NCBI GenBank assembly: GCA_907163345.1
Contig: CAJQUN010000920.1
Coordinates: forward strand, 81,798-145,797
DNA length: 64,000 bases
DNA from: Haberlea rhodopensis
Taxonomy: Eukaryota; Streptophyta; Magnoliopsida; Lamiales; Gesneriaceae
Direction of reading: 5' to 3'
Shown: piece by piece, positions 35,446 through 48,236 of the stretch
How positions within the stretch are numbered: position 1 is the first letter of the stretch
Layout: the number at the start of each line of letters is the position of its first letter
Notes under the pieces: model-generated
What the model was told of the DNA's origin: nothing
Database searches by the model: none
The model's input: the letters and a program-made list of their open reading frames with translations, nothing else
Program-made: the position numbers and the translations under genes

Positions 35446-36085
35446 TACGCATCACATATTAACTATACATACAGGAAAATAGTTATATCAAATATATGTG
35501 CATCAACTAAATATAAGTAATCTAAAATAGTTTGTATGTTAGTTTATTATTATTTCATTTAAAATATGGTGTTTTAACATTGAGTTTGTCTATAAGTAAG
35601 GATCAAATCGAATGCATATAAATAATTCACATGTATACACATACTACTATTGATAATCGTGTTGAAGAGATAAATTTCACCAATATTTCTATATTATGAG
35701 AGTAATTCACTGATGGAAAAAGAACCATTTAATTATGTGTGGTAATTATAGAGACTTTGTCAAGAAAATATCTCCAGGATACAAAGGGTGGATTCGACCT
35801 AATTTTGAGCATCCTACATTGTTGTTATCAAGAAAAATGATCCAACGAAACTATAGAATCCCCCGGGAGAGTCGTCAACAATAGTTTTGAAAGATTTTTC
35901 AGTGGAGGAGTAAATGCTTTACAGTAAGGCGCTATTAAATAGCCCAGACTATGCGACGGACGGGTTTTTGGACAGATTCAAATTCAGAAGTTGTGTAATT
36001 TGGGAAGTTCTCCGATATCTGATTCCCAGAATTGTTCTTCCCCACGCAAATTTAGCACTCAAGCCAACATGAATTGTTCTTCAAC
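35446..36085. other. 3' flank of the STK19 homologue
   Basis: It probably contains the 3' UTR of the minus-strand gene. No other coding frame is supported. Confidence 0.4.
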
Positions 36086-39000
36086 TTAGTCTTTTGCGAC
36101 CCGGACCACCAGCCCACTGGGTGTCTGGACGGCTTTGAGGTGGCCTGAACCAATCAGATCTCGAAGATGAAACCTTACATCCAGAGGGGAAAGTCGGAGG
36201 CGCTTCTTTTCCAAAGTAGCCAACAGCATCTCTTTGTATCTCTTACGGTTAACTAAAGACAAAAGCTCCTTCCTTCCCTTCAAAAACATGTGATCATTAG
36301 GATGGATTTCCACATTTCTAACAGCTTGTAGCGTTCATAGTATGCGCTCAATGTTGTGCGGCTCGAATCAAATATTTAATGGATACATATTATGATTAAA
36401 TCAATAGATGAAAATCCCATTTGGCATCTTGAACATGAAGCACAAAAATGTGATGAGCAGTAATACCTGTGAGAGACCTTTGAGCACCGAACCGATGTTT
36501 GGAATTGAGAACCAATACATGTTTCGATCGATAAGTTGGCAAACCTAGAAAAGGAACACTATTTAATCTCCCAAAAAATCCAAGATTCAAACACAGCCTA
36601 AATACACAGTGGGAGTCGATATTGGTAATGCAAAAGAAGAAACACATGATTAATTGAGTGATATGATTAATAAGCCTCATAGTTGAACCAGAATGTTATG
36701 TAATAGACAATCAATCCCACACAAGCAGTAGTTCTTTCGTGAAAAGTGAAGTCTACTTATACTCACAAGAAGCCCAGCGTTGATTAATTGAGTGATATGA
36801 TCCTCTTTCACCACTCCTCCCAATGAAAGAAGTGAACACTGCAAAAGATATACAAGCTGCTGTTTTAGGCCAAGTTGCTTATGTAACTATGAGCATTTAC
36901 ACAAGGAAAATATTACTCACAAGCTCTTCATGTCCAATGCTAGTATCCAGCTTGGATCGTATCACATGCATTTTAAACCACTCAAAAACAGTGACATCAT
37001 TTTGCTTCTTTTCTTGCAACCTTCTCATAACACCTTCAATCTAAAACATTTTGAACACCGGTGTAAATCTTTGACCTTTAAGGATAAGATTCTTCATAAG
37101 CAAGACCACAACATATCGTGCATGATAGTTATCTCGCACAAGACAAATTTCAACTATTCAAACACTAAATATACAGGAACTAATTAAATTGGCCAATCAC
37201 AGACCCAAGAAAAATAAAGTGTTGAAGGGAAGAGTTTTAAAAAACCAACCCGATTCACGTAGTCATCCATAAACATTATGGCATGATCATCCTGTCCAGT
37301 ATTTAACTTAAATACACGCAACACTTTTTCCATTCGTAAGGACTGCAGATGATTAAGAAAAAAACATAAGGACCACGCATCCATCAATCACGCAACATAG
37401 TAAATAGAGCAACACGAAGAAAAAAGGTGAACAAGAATATTTGGTTGAGGAATGAACTTACAAATTTTCCCAGATGGGGATATCGTGAAATGTTAAAGTG
37501 AACTTCAACAAGGTTTATATATGCAAAATAGAAAAAGAAAAATATTTCTGCGCTTGTGAGCATTAAAAAAGGCATCAGAGAACAAAATAATAATCATAAT
37601 CAACATTAGAAGACAATCTTGTGATACATTCCCTTTAGGAGACAATATTTGTCAAATGCATGATAGTTAGTAATGATAAATAAGGAGCGAAAATAGTGAT
37701 GCATAATTTCAATAATTCAAACAGGCATCAGAGAACAAAATAATAATCATAATCAACATTAGAAGACAATCTTGTGATACATTCCCTTTAGGAGACAATA
37801 TTTGTCAAATGCATGATAGTTAGTAATGATAAATAAGGAGCGAAAATAGTGATGCATAATTTCAATAATTCAAACAGATCTCAAATCAAGTAAACAGTGA
37901 AGCAACAATCACAGTCCAATGAGAAGAAAACGGGATACATCTGTAAGAAAATGCAAATGCTGAACTAGCCACTTTACCTCTAAATCTCGATCTACTTGTG
38001 TCCTATCCATTATGCTGCTGTACAATTGTGACCGTAAGACAAAAGGTTGAATTGACATCTGAATACACATAGAACGAAAAAATTGGAAGTGTGAAACAAA
38101 TAAAATTGAAAACCATGGTTTGCCTCGGAGAGATTTAATAAAAGAACAAATATATTACACTTCCATAACCACAATATTGTATGTGACAGTAAATAAAGCG
38201 TTGAGTGTGCACGATTCTTTAGAGAAAATAATAAAATTTCAGGATGACAAGAATTCTATTTCAGCATTCATCAGAGCTTCTTATAAAATTATCCTTCTGC
38301 TCTTCATAAGAACCAAAATAGCATTTGAATATACTTATATATCAACATATAAAGGTATTTTTTCACATCTTGATAGATTATACAAGAAAAACGGAATAAG
38401 AAAAAAAAAACAGTGATTCATTTTTACAAGGGAAACAAAAACTAACAAAAAGTGCTTCACATATAACAAAAGAAACTCTCCATCTCCCCTACATGTATAA
38501 TAAAGCTAATCCAGCAACAGATCCATTGCTCTTAGCCATGAAGATTAGAGGAGAATATTTTAGGGCAATTACCAAAAGTTTACTTGCTCGATCAAAGAAC
38601 TTGTATTAGAGAAAAACAAACTTGACTCTTTTACCACAACATCAAAAAAATAACATCGGATTCTCCACAAGCAGAAAGGATTAATTATGTGAACCCAATC
38701 CTAATCCTGAATCAAGAGCGAAGCCTCAATATGGGTCAAGTTAAAATTGACTCAAATGACCAATTTCAGATGAAGAAACAAAGTGGATCAAGCTACTTGA
38801 GCAAATCACTTAGTTATGGGCTACGTTTATTTACTAAGTTGTATTAAGGGGCAAATTACATCTGTTTTGGTCGTCAAGACTTGCGTATTTTTTTTAACTT
38901 TAAAGTTATTTTATAACCATTTTAATGGGTTGAACTGCCTTATAAAAGCTCCAACATAGGCAAAACCCTGCATTCATGTGATAAGTAACATAGTTTTCTG

Positions 39001-39800
39001 ATTAGCGTTTGATATCCACTGGATTGCCATTTTATCTTTTCCAAGATTTTGATTTGAATCAATTGGGGAGATTTTGATTTGAATCAAATGGGGTGGAGGT
39101 CAAGAACATATTTTTTATGTGTAAAACTATTATTTTCTTTAACCAAGCAAAAAATATATTACAGATCCAAAATAGTTGATCTCAAATTCTGACGAGACAC
39201 TTTTTTGTCCGGATCATTTCAGCTAAATCATCCCCTGTAAGAATCATATCATCTCCATGAATAGTTAACACAGCAATTTTCCATCATACGGGTGTCTCAC
39301 AATTCATATACCAACGGAAAAGGGAAACTTCGTATACCAAAACTTTTCTTTCTTTTTTTTTTCATTTTTAGAGCAAAAAGCCTTGTCCGTTATGAACAAA
39401 ATCCAATGATATAAAAGACCTTGTAATTCACGCATGTTGCAAAAATTAAGAAAAAAATAGATCAATAAACTTAAAAGAAAGCTATCAAGACCTTCTCAAT
39501 GTTTGGAAACTGAGCACGCATCATCTGAAGAGCAACCAGAGTATCACTAAATGCAAAATCCTCCCCTGTAATGAAAAGTATGTAAAAGCAACGTTATCAC
39601 AATAACGAATCCAAGAAAGTTCTGAAGAAAACAATCAGACAGTAAAACATGGTGAATTCAACATCAGTAGAGAAGGTAGCTATTGATTTACCAAGGGAGG
39701 AAGAACGCGGACAATCAGCCACATTTTCCCAATTGATTTCCGCTTCGGATTCTTGATTTCTTGGGCGTTTTCTGCTTGTGGACGGCTGTAAATCCCCCAT
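36086..39800 (-). CDS. STK19: STK19 homologue (winged-helix nucleotide-excision-repair factor), eight exons
   Basis: Minus-strand exons I can place: 39800-39692, 39565-39492, 38058-37978, 37342-37250, 37040-36921, 36838-36767, 36544-36467 and 36277-36086. They total 819 nt, or 272 residues plus stop, with every junction in frame and GT-AG. Landmarks: exon 2 has DTLVALQMMRAQFPN, exon 3 LRSQLYSSIMDRTQVDRDLE, exon 5 VTVFEWFKMHVI, exon 7 DRNMYWFSIPN, and the last exon RFHLRDLIGSGHLKAVQTPS. These match the Stk19 family as I know it, and the length is close to human STK19. STK19, once called a kinase, is now regarded as a winged-helix DNA-binding factor in transcription-coupled nucleotide excision repair. 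No kinase motifs are visible here. The start is the first ATG of a basic N-terminus (MGDLQPSTSRKRPR). The weakest boundary is the exon 8 acceptor (TTTGAAG). Confidence 0.88.
37571..37876. repeat. Perfect 153-bp tandem duplication in STK19 intron 3
   Basis: 37571-37723 and 37724-37876 look identical base for base. The unit begins GGCATCAGAGAACAAAATAA. It lies wholly inside the intron between exons 3 and 4, so the coding sequence is not affected. Confidence 0.9.
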
Positions 39801-40132
39801 TTTCTAGCTCACACGGATTGTTATAATAAAATAAAACCCCTTTCTGGACAGTTCTTGATTTTGTAGTCTAAAATATCAATCAAACCCTTTCTTCTTCACT
39901 TTTTTTTTTTCTTGGATTTTGTTTTCGAGCTCGAACCTCCCGCGCCTCTCCAGATTCTACTTCGTTCTCTTCTCTCCGTCTTCCATATCCATATATTATT
40001 TTGTATTTATAAAAAGAAATCATGAATTCAATTTTATTTTATTATATCAATGAATATTTATTTTATAAATTATTGCTTAGACCGAAAGAATGTACGCATA
40101 TGAATGAGTCAACGACCATGTGTCTGAATTAT
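39801..40132. other. Upstream region of STK19
   Basis: The probable promoter and 5' UTR of the minus-strand gene. A TCTCC-rich stretch occurs at 39950-39990. No core element can be assigned with confidence. Confidence 0.4.
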
Positions 40133-40743
40133 TAGTGTAAAAAGTGGACATTCATACTTAAGCACTTTACCCGTAATTTTTCAAAATGTGCATTTAATCT
40201 CATTAACAATTTTAAATAGTATATTTAACACCCTAAATAATATTTGGGAATAATTTTCCCCAATATTCTGGCTGCAAATTCCTTCACATACATCTCAAAA
40301 GCCACAGTCAATAGTATGTAGGGGTGCTAATCAGACCGGGTCAATCTGGACCCGACCCAAAATCGGACCGATTCCGGTTCGCACCAGAACCGGTATCAAA
40401 CCGATCCGGGACGGTTCCCAGGAACCAAACCGGTAGCACCGATTCCGGTGCTACCGATTTGGAACCAGTTCCGGTCAGAACCGGAACCGGTTGCTTTAAA
40501 ATTAAAAAAATTTAAAAAGTGTGTTTTTTGGCAGCATGGCAACGACTTTAGCCGTTGCCAACGTTCATTTCTTTTTCTATTATTATTTATTTTTTTTTTT
40601 ATAAAAAAAATCTATAAATATGTGTGAATTTTTTTTTATAACCTCACAATTCATTCTTCTCATAATTTATTCTTGCAAAGTTGTATACTTCAATCTCATA
40701 TATGTTCTCTCAATTGTGCTATCTACAATTTACTTATATAATA

Positions 40744-41775
40744 ATGGCATCTTCATCTAGCAGCGGCGCTGGTCGTAGCCGGGGTCGCAGTCGGGGTCTC
40801 GTCCCTGGTCGTCTATCACTGAGTTCATCTTCGGCAATGAATTTGCATGTGCCAATACCTGAGTTAAATGAAAGTTATGATTTGCTGACCTCAATGTTGG
40901 TGGTTCCTCTATGAATGTCGAACCGCAACAACCCGAACAACCTGCCGAACCTCCTACTGCCCAAGCCCAAGAGAGACAACAAGTGGAGTCATCCGGAGCC
41001 ACTACAGCAGCGAGTAGACAACCGACTCGTGCCAAAAGAAGTAAGATATGGGATCACTTTGAACTCGCTCAAAAAGAAGGTACTAATGAATCTATTGCAA
41101 TATGTAAATTATGTAAAATGAAATATTCATATAAAGCTGGTGGTTCCAGTGGAAGCACTGGAACATTTAAAAACACTTAGTGAAAAAGCATAATTTGATG
41201 AGACAACATTACAACCATTAGGTCGAGAAGCTACACAAGCACAAATTAATGTTCTCATTGACACGAATTTTATTTTAACTGCTGAAATTAACCGTAGGTC
41301 ACTTGTTAGATATGTGATTAGATGTGAACTACCTTTTATAAAAGCTGAACATGCTGGCTTTATTGAATTTGCTTCGTCTATACAACCCATGTTTAAACAT
41401 ATTTCCAGGCACACACTAAAAAGAAATTGTATGGACGTATTTGTGGAATATAGAAATACATTGTTTCAACATCTTTCTAGTTTGCTTTGTAGGGTTAGCT
41501 TAACAACCGATATTTGGACAAATGTAAATTCAGATTCATATCTTGTTGTCACTTGTCATTGGATTGATAATAATTGGTGTATGCAAAAATGGATTTTGTC
41601 TTTAGATGAGTTAGATTGTGCACATACTGGTTATGTAATTGCTAAATATGTATTCAACACTTGTAGACATTATGGAATTCAGGATAAGGTATTTTCAATC
41701 ACGTAGACGATGCTGCGATGCGTGATTTAAAGACCTATCTGAAACCAATGCTTGATGGTGTTTTTTTCATGTTAG
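40744..41775 (+). pseudogene. hAT transposase, N-terminal part
   Basis: From ATG at 40744 it encodes a serine- and RGRSRG-rich start. After a frame change near 40910 a BED zinc finger follows (KIWDHFELAQKEG...CKLCKMKYSYK, about 41045-41160). A one-base loss near 41173 breaks the frame before the zinc-binding histidines (KKHNLM). The catalytic region follows (41314-41706, with LTTDIWTNVNSDSYLVVTCHWID), and a stop is reached at 41706. The frame is cut at 41775 by the Copia element, in the codon run GVFFHVR. Confidence 0.85.
41771..41775. other. Target duplication of the inserted Copia, left copy
   Basis: GTTAG here and at 50498-50502 is a perfect 5-bp duplication flanking the Copia element. 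Confidence 0.9.
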
Positions 41776-43259
41776 TGTTGGGATATGCCCTAAGACATGT
41801 CATTAGATGATTATTTGTGACATACAATGTATTCTGATTTTATAAATGACAAATCATTATTATATATTATTCGAATATCTGTGCAATATGAATTGATATA
41901 TAAGTTAATGGCCTTAGAATAATATTGTATTATTCTTAAAGATTGTCCATAGTCAAGTATTATCATAAATAAGGATAATGATAATACATTGAGACTAGTA
42001 TGTTTTGATTGATGAATTGTTCATAGATATGAGATATCAAATCAACGCATGGGTACATGTTAGAGAACAATGTACTGGACAGACCCACCATGAGAATGCT
42101 GCATGGATAGTTATCTGAATGTCATAAGCAATTCTCATAGTGATAATAATGTATGTAATCCTTACGACTTGAGATCATCAGAGATCCCAACATAAGGAGT
42201 TATGTATCTTGATATTGTCAAACGTTACTTGTAACAGGGTAAACTATAAAGGCAACTATTGGATACACTACGAATTATGTAGAGGGATGTTGATTGATCA
42301 AGATAGGATTTGTCCCTCCTATATAACAGGAGAATTGTTTGGGCCCTTGATCAAGTAAGACTAAAATGCGTGGCCGTGCTCGAATGAGTCGATATGTGAT
42401 ATCGAGCTTATTCGTTTATTCTAGTTCTACTTGGGGATCAAGAAATAGAGATTGAATATACGAGTGTGACTATTCCATGACTCGTGTTCAATCTAAACAC
42501 ATGGACAAATGGATTAAGTTACATGGTTAATATTATCACAAGTTCTAAGGTTATGTCGAGTCAAAGACATTCTTGTAATTTGGGTAGCCTTGATGTGTTG
42601 CTAGACACCGCTCATTGCTTGTGACATAAAATGTGATTTTATGTCACTGCCAACATTGCAAGATCCTATCGGGTCGCACAAAAGATTAAATCGATAAAGG
42701 GAATTAAATTCATTGGATGAATTAATTAATTAAGAAGAGTCTTAATTACATAATTATAAGGATTTAATTAAATCATGGGTTTGGGCCCATGAAGCTTTGT
42801 GAAAGCCTTTAATTAAATAATATATAATTTGATAGCAAGGTTAATGATGAATTAAGCTTTCATATCATAAAACCTAACTCACACTCTAATCTCTCGGCCG
42901 CCACAAAACCACCATCACCGCCGCCGCCGATCGAGTGGGGTTTTGGCTTTTGTTTGGTCGTCGTTGATCGGTTTTGAACCGGGAGTTCAGTTTTGGTTCA
43001 AGAATAAGTCTAGCAACTTGTTCTTGAACGTCCCTTGTTCGATTTGATCGTGTGAATACCGTAGAGGCAAAACCTTAGAGGTGTTGCTCGTGACTCGGAA
43101 TTCGTTGGACGTGGTGCTTCGTGGATTCTGCTCAAACACCCTACAAGGGTGAGACTCTTATTATCTCTATTCCGATATGACCACTTTGTATAGATCCCCG
43201 GTTCTAGTAATCCAAAATTTTAAATTCCGCTGCGTTGTATGCTTGTTGGATTACTTACA
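41776..43259 (+). repeat. 5' LTR of the recent Copia
   Basis: It begins TGTTGGGATATG and ends TTACTTACA. It contains a short inverted word TGACATAAAATGTGATTTTA (near 42621). The segment 42900-42940 is GC-rich with CCACCATCACCGCCGCCGCC. Confidence 0.93.
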
Positions 43260-43260
43260 G

Positions 43261-43277
43261 TGGTATCAGAGCCAGGT
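43261..43277 (+). other. Primer binding site, initiator tRNA-Met
   Basis: TGGTATCAGAGCCAGG starts two bases after the LTR, the classic Copia primer site. Confidence 0.9.
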
Positions 43278-45045
43278 TCAAAGCTCATATTGGATTTATG
43301 TGGTTAATTGTTTAATCATATTTAGATTTGTATTGCATGCTAATAAAACTGTATATAATCATATATGATATGAGTAAATCGAGTTTGTGTAATTATCGTA
43401 AAATTATATTTGATATAATTGAAGTTTATTGTATAGGATACATGAAGGCGCAAAACCGAGCCCATAGCATGAGATGGTTCGACCACCACCATCACAAATG
43501 ACACACGGCTGCCACATGAGGGCTAGGTTTTTCGAACCCTTGGTTCGAGATGGTTTAGCCGTTGTGGCTAATAATTGTGCATGGAAGTGTCGAAATAATG
43601 CTAAGGTTTTAGAACTTTTGGCTCGATTAGATGGTTGGCGGCTTCCTCCACATGAGAGCTAGGGTTTTTCGAACCCCTTGGCTCGAGATGGTCGAGCCGC
43701 CACCGTCATAATTCGTGCATGGTTGGACCGTGGCTCGTGGCTAAGAATTTCGAACCATGTGGCTCGATGAACATGAAAACGACGCATGGACGGCTAGGGT
43801 TTGGAACCCTAGCGGCGCCGCATGGACGCACATGGCTCGGACCGTGGCTTGGGCTAGGGTTTCGAACCCTAGGTCCATGCATTCCAGCCGTGTGGTTAGA
43901 TGGGTCGGACCCATTTGGTTCATGGTTTAAGTCGCATTTAGTTTCGTGGCATGTGATGTCTCGAGCGTACGATAATTTCATAAAATTTATTTTACAGTTT
44001 TATTGGGATTAAATTTTAAAATGTTTAGAATTTAATTCATTAATTGTTATTGCATGTTATATGTGTTGTTTGAGCATGGTGCATGGTTATAGCCCTTTAA
44101 CCTATTAGATAGGATTTGTGAAGGTTTGTATTTATAATACGGCCTGCGTGTCGTGCCTTCTCTATTTTTCTAAATGTTATCCCTCCCCTACGATCCCCTC
44201 GAATGTGACACGAGGAATTTTCTATATCTTGTAAATGTTATATAGTATAGTTTATTTTATTGATGGAGATCAATGAAGATGGACAAAGGTGCCGGGATGA
44301 GGAGGCCATTCACAAAAGGGAGCCAAAGAGGTGCTTGGAGAAGTTACCTTAGGTTGACCTTTATGATTTTCTCATTGGCTTGAGAAAATCAATTTTGGGG
44401 CTATAACCATGTCACGTTTAACTTTATGTTGATGTATGAGATGCATGTTTACTGTTTTATTTAATATTGATGCTTATATATATATGTAGATATGTATATA
44501 TTCATATATGTAATGGACATATTTTCAATATTAATAAAATCATGAGATCAATAAATCCCTCTTATAATATTAAGTTTAAGATGCCTTCCAATTAAAAATA
44601 CTCGTCAAGACTTCGATTGAACATGTGTGGGTTTGCCAAAGCAAAGCACCGTGACAATCTTAGTAAGGCGCGAAAGGATAAATGTGATATCCGTGTTATT
44701 TTAAAATTGGGTCCGACTTAACTAGCGTTATCTCAATAGGATTGGGAACCTAGAGGCATGGGGTTGGAAAATAATTCATTAGATGAATTTGAACAAAGCG
44801 TTGTTCGTCCAACCATCCAAGAATTACATGTGATGTAATTGACAAAGTGTTGTCTACCTAAATAACCGAGTCTTGGGAGATTAGCCAAAGCTAACTCAAG
44901 ATTAAGTGAAATATGGATCTTGGCCCACTAAAGTTTTCGAGGGTTGATATTTTTAAACAAAATAGTGGGAGTGTCATTTAATATAAGATCATATTAAATG
45001 ATTAAAATCATAAACTTATTTTGCATATTTATATTGTAGATATCC
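43278..45045 (+). other. Long untranslated leader with repeated hairpin words
   Basis: No credible protein is encoded. Between 43520 and 43890, words such as CTAGGGTTT(C)GAACCCTAG occur about five times, each self-complementary, with GGCTCGAGATGGT-type flanks. The leader is 1.7 kb. Confidence 0.65.
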
Positions 45046-45900
45046 ATGGCAATCAACAACAATACTAGCACATTATCATTGCGATCGGTCCTTGAGAAGG
45101 ACAAACTTAATGGGACAAATTTTCTAGACTGGTATAGGAATTTGATGATTGTCCTCAAGCAAGAAAAGAAGCAATATGTCCTAGAGGAACCCTTACCTGC
45201 TGAGGAACCTCCCTTGACGGCTGCTAAAGCTGATAAAGATGCTTACAAGAAGCATCAAAATGACGCACTTGATGTTGGGTGCCTTATGCTTGCCACCATG
45301 AACTCTGAGCTTCAAAAGCAACATGAGGAAATGGAGGCGTTCGATATGATCGAGCATCTAAAGCAACTGTACCAACAACAAGCAAGACAAGAGAGGTATG
45401 ACGTCTCTAAAGCATTGTTCCAGTGTAGAATGGTAGAAGGAAGTCTGGTTGGAACTCATGTACTCAAGATGATTGGGTATATTGAGAATCTGGAGAAGCT
45501 GGGTTTTCCTTTGGACCAAGAGTTGGCCACTGTCGTGATCTCGCAATCGTTGCCTGAAAGCTTCAGTCAATTTGTCTTGAATTACAATATGATTGAAATT
45601 GAAAAGACTCTACCACAGTTACTTGGTATGCTTAGAACTTTTGAAGCAAATAGCAAGAAGTCTAAGCCTACAAATGTTCTTATTGTGAATAAGAGCAAAT
45701 GAAAGACTAAAGCTAAGAGCTTCAAGAAGAACAAGAAGGTCCTTGTTAAGTCTAAGTCACATGCTTCTGCACTAAAGCCAAAGAGAGGAGTGGCAAAGGA
45801 AGGGAACTGTTTCCATTGCGGTGAGACCGGTCATTGGAAAAGGAACTGCAAAGTCTATCTGGAAGATCTTAAGAAGACAAAGGGAAGTGTGACTTCCAAT
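45046..45900 (+). pseudogene. Copia gag with zinc knuckle, one internal stop
   Basis: The frame starts MAINNNTSTLSLRSVLEKDK, with NGTNFLDWYRNLMIVL as the Copia gag N-terminal signature, and runs to a TGA at 45700-45702 in a lysine-rich linker. The same frame continues and includes the CCHC zinc knuckle CFHCGETGHWKRNC (about 45817-45858). The gag domain itself is complete, so only the linker stop separates it from the nucleic-acid-binding part. Confidence 0.88.
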
Positions 45901-46305
45901 TCAGGTATTTTTGTTATAGAAGTCAATTTATCTACTTCTTCATCTTGGGTATTAGATACTGGATGTGGATCTCACATTTGTGTAAATGTGCAGGATCTCA
46001 AAAGGAGTATGACGTTGGCAAAAGGCGAAGTTGATCTCCGAGTTGGAAATGGAGCAACAGTTGCTGCATTAGCTATAGGAGATTACCATTTATATTTGCC
46101 TTCTGGTTTATCATTGATTTTGAAAGACTGTTATTTTGTGCCGTCTATTACCAAAAACATTATTTCTATTTCTTGTTTGGATAAGTGTGGATTTTCATTT
46201 ATGATAAAGGACAACTGTTGTTCTATTTATTCAAATGATATGTTTTATGCAAGTGCACAAATGATTAAGTCTTTATATATTAAATCTAGATATGCCTATC
46301 TATAA
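45901..46305 (+). pseudogene. Copia aspartic protease
   Basis: Same frame as gag. The active site is SSWVLDTGCGSHIC (about 45940-45980), with DTG intact. A valine- and glycine-rich strand region follows. A one-base shift near 46292-46305 ends the frame at a TAA and moves the reading frame before the integrase. Confidence 0.88.
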
Positions 46306-47200
46306 CATTAATACTAAAAGGATTAAGAATAATGATTCTAATCCAACTTATCTCTGGCATTGTCGCTTGGGCCATATAAACGAGAATCGCATATCAAAAC
46401 TTCATAAGGATGGAGTATTAGATTCATTTGATTTTGAATCATATGAAACATGTGAATCTTGTTTAATGGGCAAGATGACTAAAGCCCCATTTAAAGGACA
46501 TGTTGAAAGGGCAAATGTTTTATTGGGACTAATACATAGTGATGTATGTGGACCAATAAGCACACATGCTAGAGGCGGTTTTCAATACTTCGTTACATTT
46601 ACTGATGACTTCAGTAGATATGGGTATGTGTACCTAATGAAACATAAACATGAAACCTTTGAAAAGTTCAAGGATTTCAAGAATGAAGTACAAAACCAAC
46701 TTGGTGAAAGTATCAAAATCCTTCGATCAGATCGAGGAGGTGAGTACCTTAGCCAAGAGTTTCATGACTATCTAAAGGAGTGTGGGATAGTCCCACAACT
46801 CACTCCCCCGTATACTCCACAATGAAATGGTGTATCCGAGAGGAGAAATCGAACCTTGTTGGACATGGTTAGATCAATGATGAGTCATGCAGATCTTCCG
46901 ATATCCTTTTGGGACATGCTTTAGAAACAGCAATATTTATACTGAACCGTGTTCCATCTAAATCAGTGGAAAAAGACACCATATGAGATATGGACTGGGA
47001 AGCGTCCTAGTATGTCTTTTATGAAGATTTGGGGTTGTGAGGCTTTCGTGAGACGTCACGTCTCTAACAAACTTGGACCCAAATCTGATAAGTGTTTATT
47101 TGTGGGGTATCCTAAGGAAACGAAAGGATACTATTTTTATTATCCCACCGAGAACAAAGTGGTTGTTGCTCGGACTGGTGTCTTTCTTGAAAGAGAATTT
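46292..47200 (+). pseudogene. Copia integrase
   Basis: The zinc-binding part HCRLGHINENRI...CESCLMGK lies at about 46360-46470. The catalytic core has D in LIHSDVCGP and D in TFTDDFSRYG. A TGA at 46823-46825 replaces the codon after TPPYTPQ, just before NGVSERRNRT, which holds the catalytic E. A one-base loss near 46910 and a one-base gain near 46975 shift and restore the frame. It resumes at 46949 with KTPYEIWTGKRPS and ends in the integrase C-terminal region before RT. Confidence 0.88.
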
Positions 47201-48236
47201 ATTTCTAGAAAAACCAGTGGGAGACAAATAGAACTTAGTGAAGTTCAACCACAAGAAAACATTGAACATGATATTGAGATGGAAACAGAGCAGACACCAC
47301 AAACTGTTGTGGATAAAGTGCCTGCTCAAGAGACACAAGCCCAGCGTAGGTCTATAAGAGAACACCGGGAGCCACAGAGATATGGATTTCTTGTGACTCA
47401 ACAAGGTGACTTACTACTTATTGATGAGGATGAGCCGTCATCTTATCAACAAGCTATAATGGGCACTGATTCTGAGAAATGGCAAGAGGCCATGAAATCT
47501 GAGATGGAATCCATGTATGAAAACCAAGTATGGACTTTGGTTGACCCGCCTGAAGGGGTGAGACCCATAGGGTGCAAATGGATTTTCAAGAAGAAGACCG
47601 ACATGGATGGTAATGTACAAACCTATAAAGGTCGACTGGTAGCTAAAGGTTTCAAACAAATTCATGGTATTGACTATGATGAAACTTTTTCACCAGTTGC
47701 CATGGTTAAATCCATAAGGATCTTACTTGCAATAGCTGCATTTCATGATTATGAAATCTGGCAGATGGATGTCAAAACAGCTTTCCTTAATGGAAATCTG
47801 CTTGAGGATGTGTACATGACACAGCCCGAGGGTTTTGTCGATCCAAAGGATGCTGGAAAGATATGCAAGCTACAACGATCCATTTATGGATTGAAGCAAG
47901 CTTCTCGGAGTTGGAATCTTCGTTTTAGTCAAAGAGTTTGGTTTCATCAAAAACGTAGATGGACCTTGTGTCTACAAGAAGGTCAGTGGGAGCATAATTA
48001 TCTTCCTAATATTGTATGTAGATGACATACTTCTAATTGGGAATGATATCCCTGCCTTACAACATGTAAAGATTTGGCTGGGGAATTGCTTTTCTATGAA
48101 AGACTTGGGTGAAGCCACCTATGTATTAGGAATCAAGATCTATAGAGATAGATCGAGAAGATTACTTGGCCTAAGTCAAAGTACATACATAGACAAAGTG
48201 CTAAAACGGTTTAGCATGCAAGAATCTAAGAAATGA
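47201..48236 (+). pseudogene. Copia reverse transcriptase
   Basis: It follows integrase in frame from 46949. It includes EKWQEAMKSEMESMYENQVW, the polymerase blocks LVAKGFKQIHGIDYDETFSP and QMDVKTAFLNGNL, and YGLKQASRSWN. A deletion near 47930 shifts the frame. The catalytic YVDD motif (LYVDDILLIGND, about 48010-48045) is read in the next frame. That frame stops at TGA 48234-48236, where a glycine codon is expected. Confidence 0.9.

Noticed and set aside
43706..44012. Overlapping open frames on both strands in the Copia leader
   Set aside because: They follow the repeated self-complementary words and have no gag or other domain; the real gag starts at 45046.
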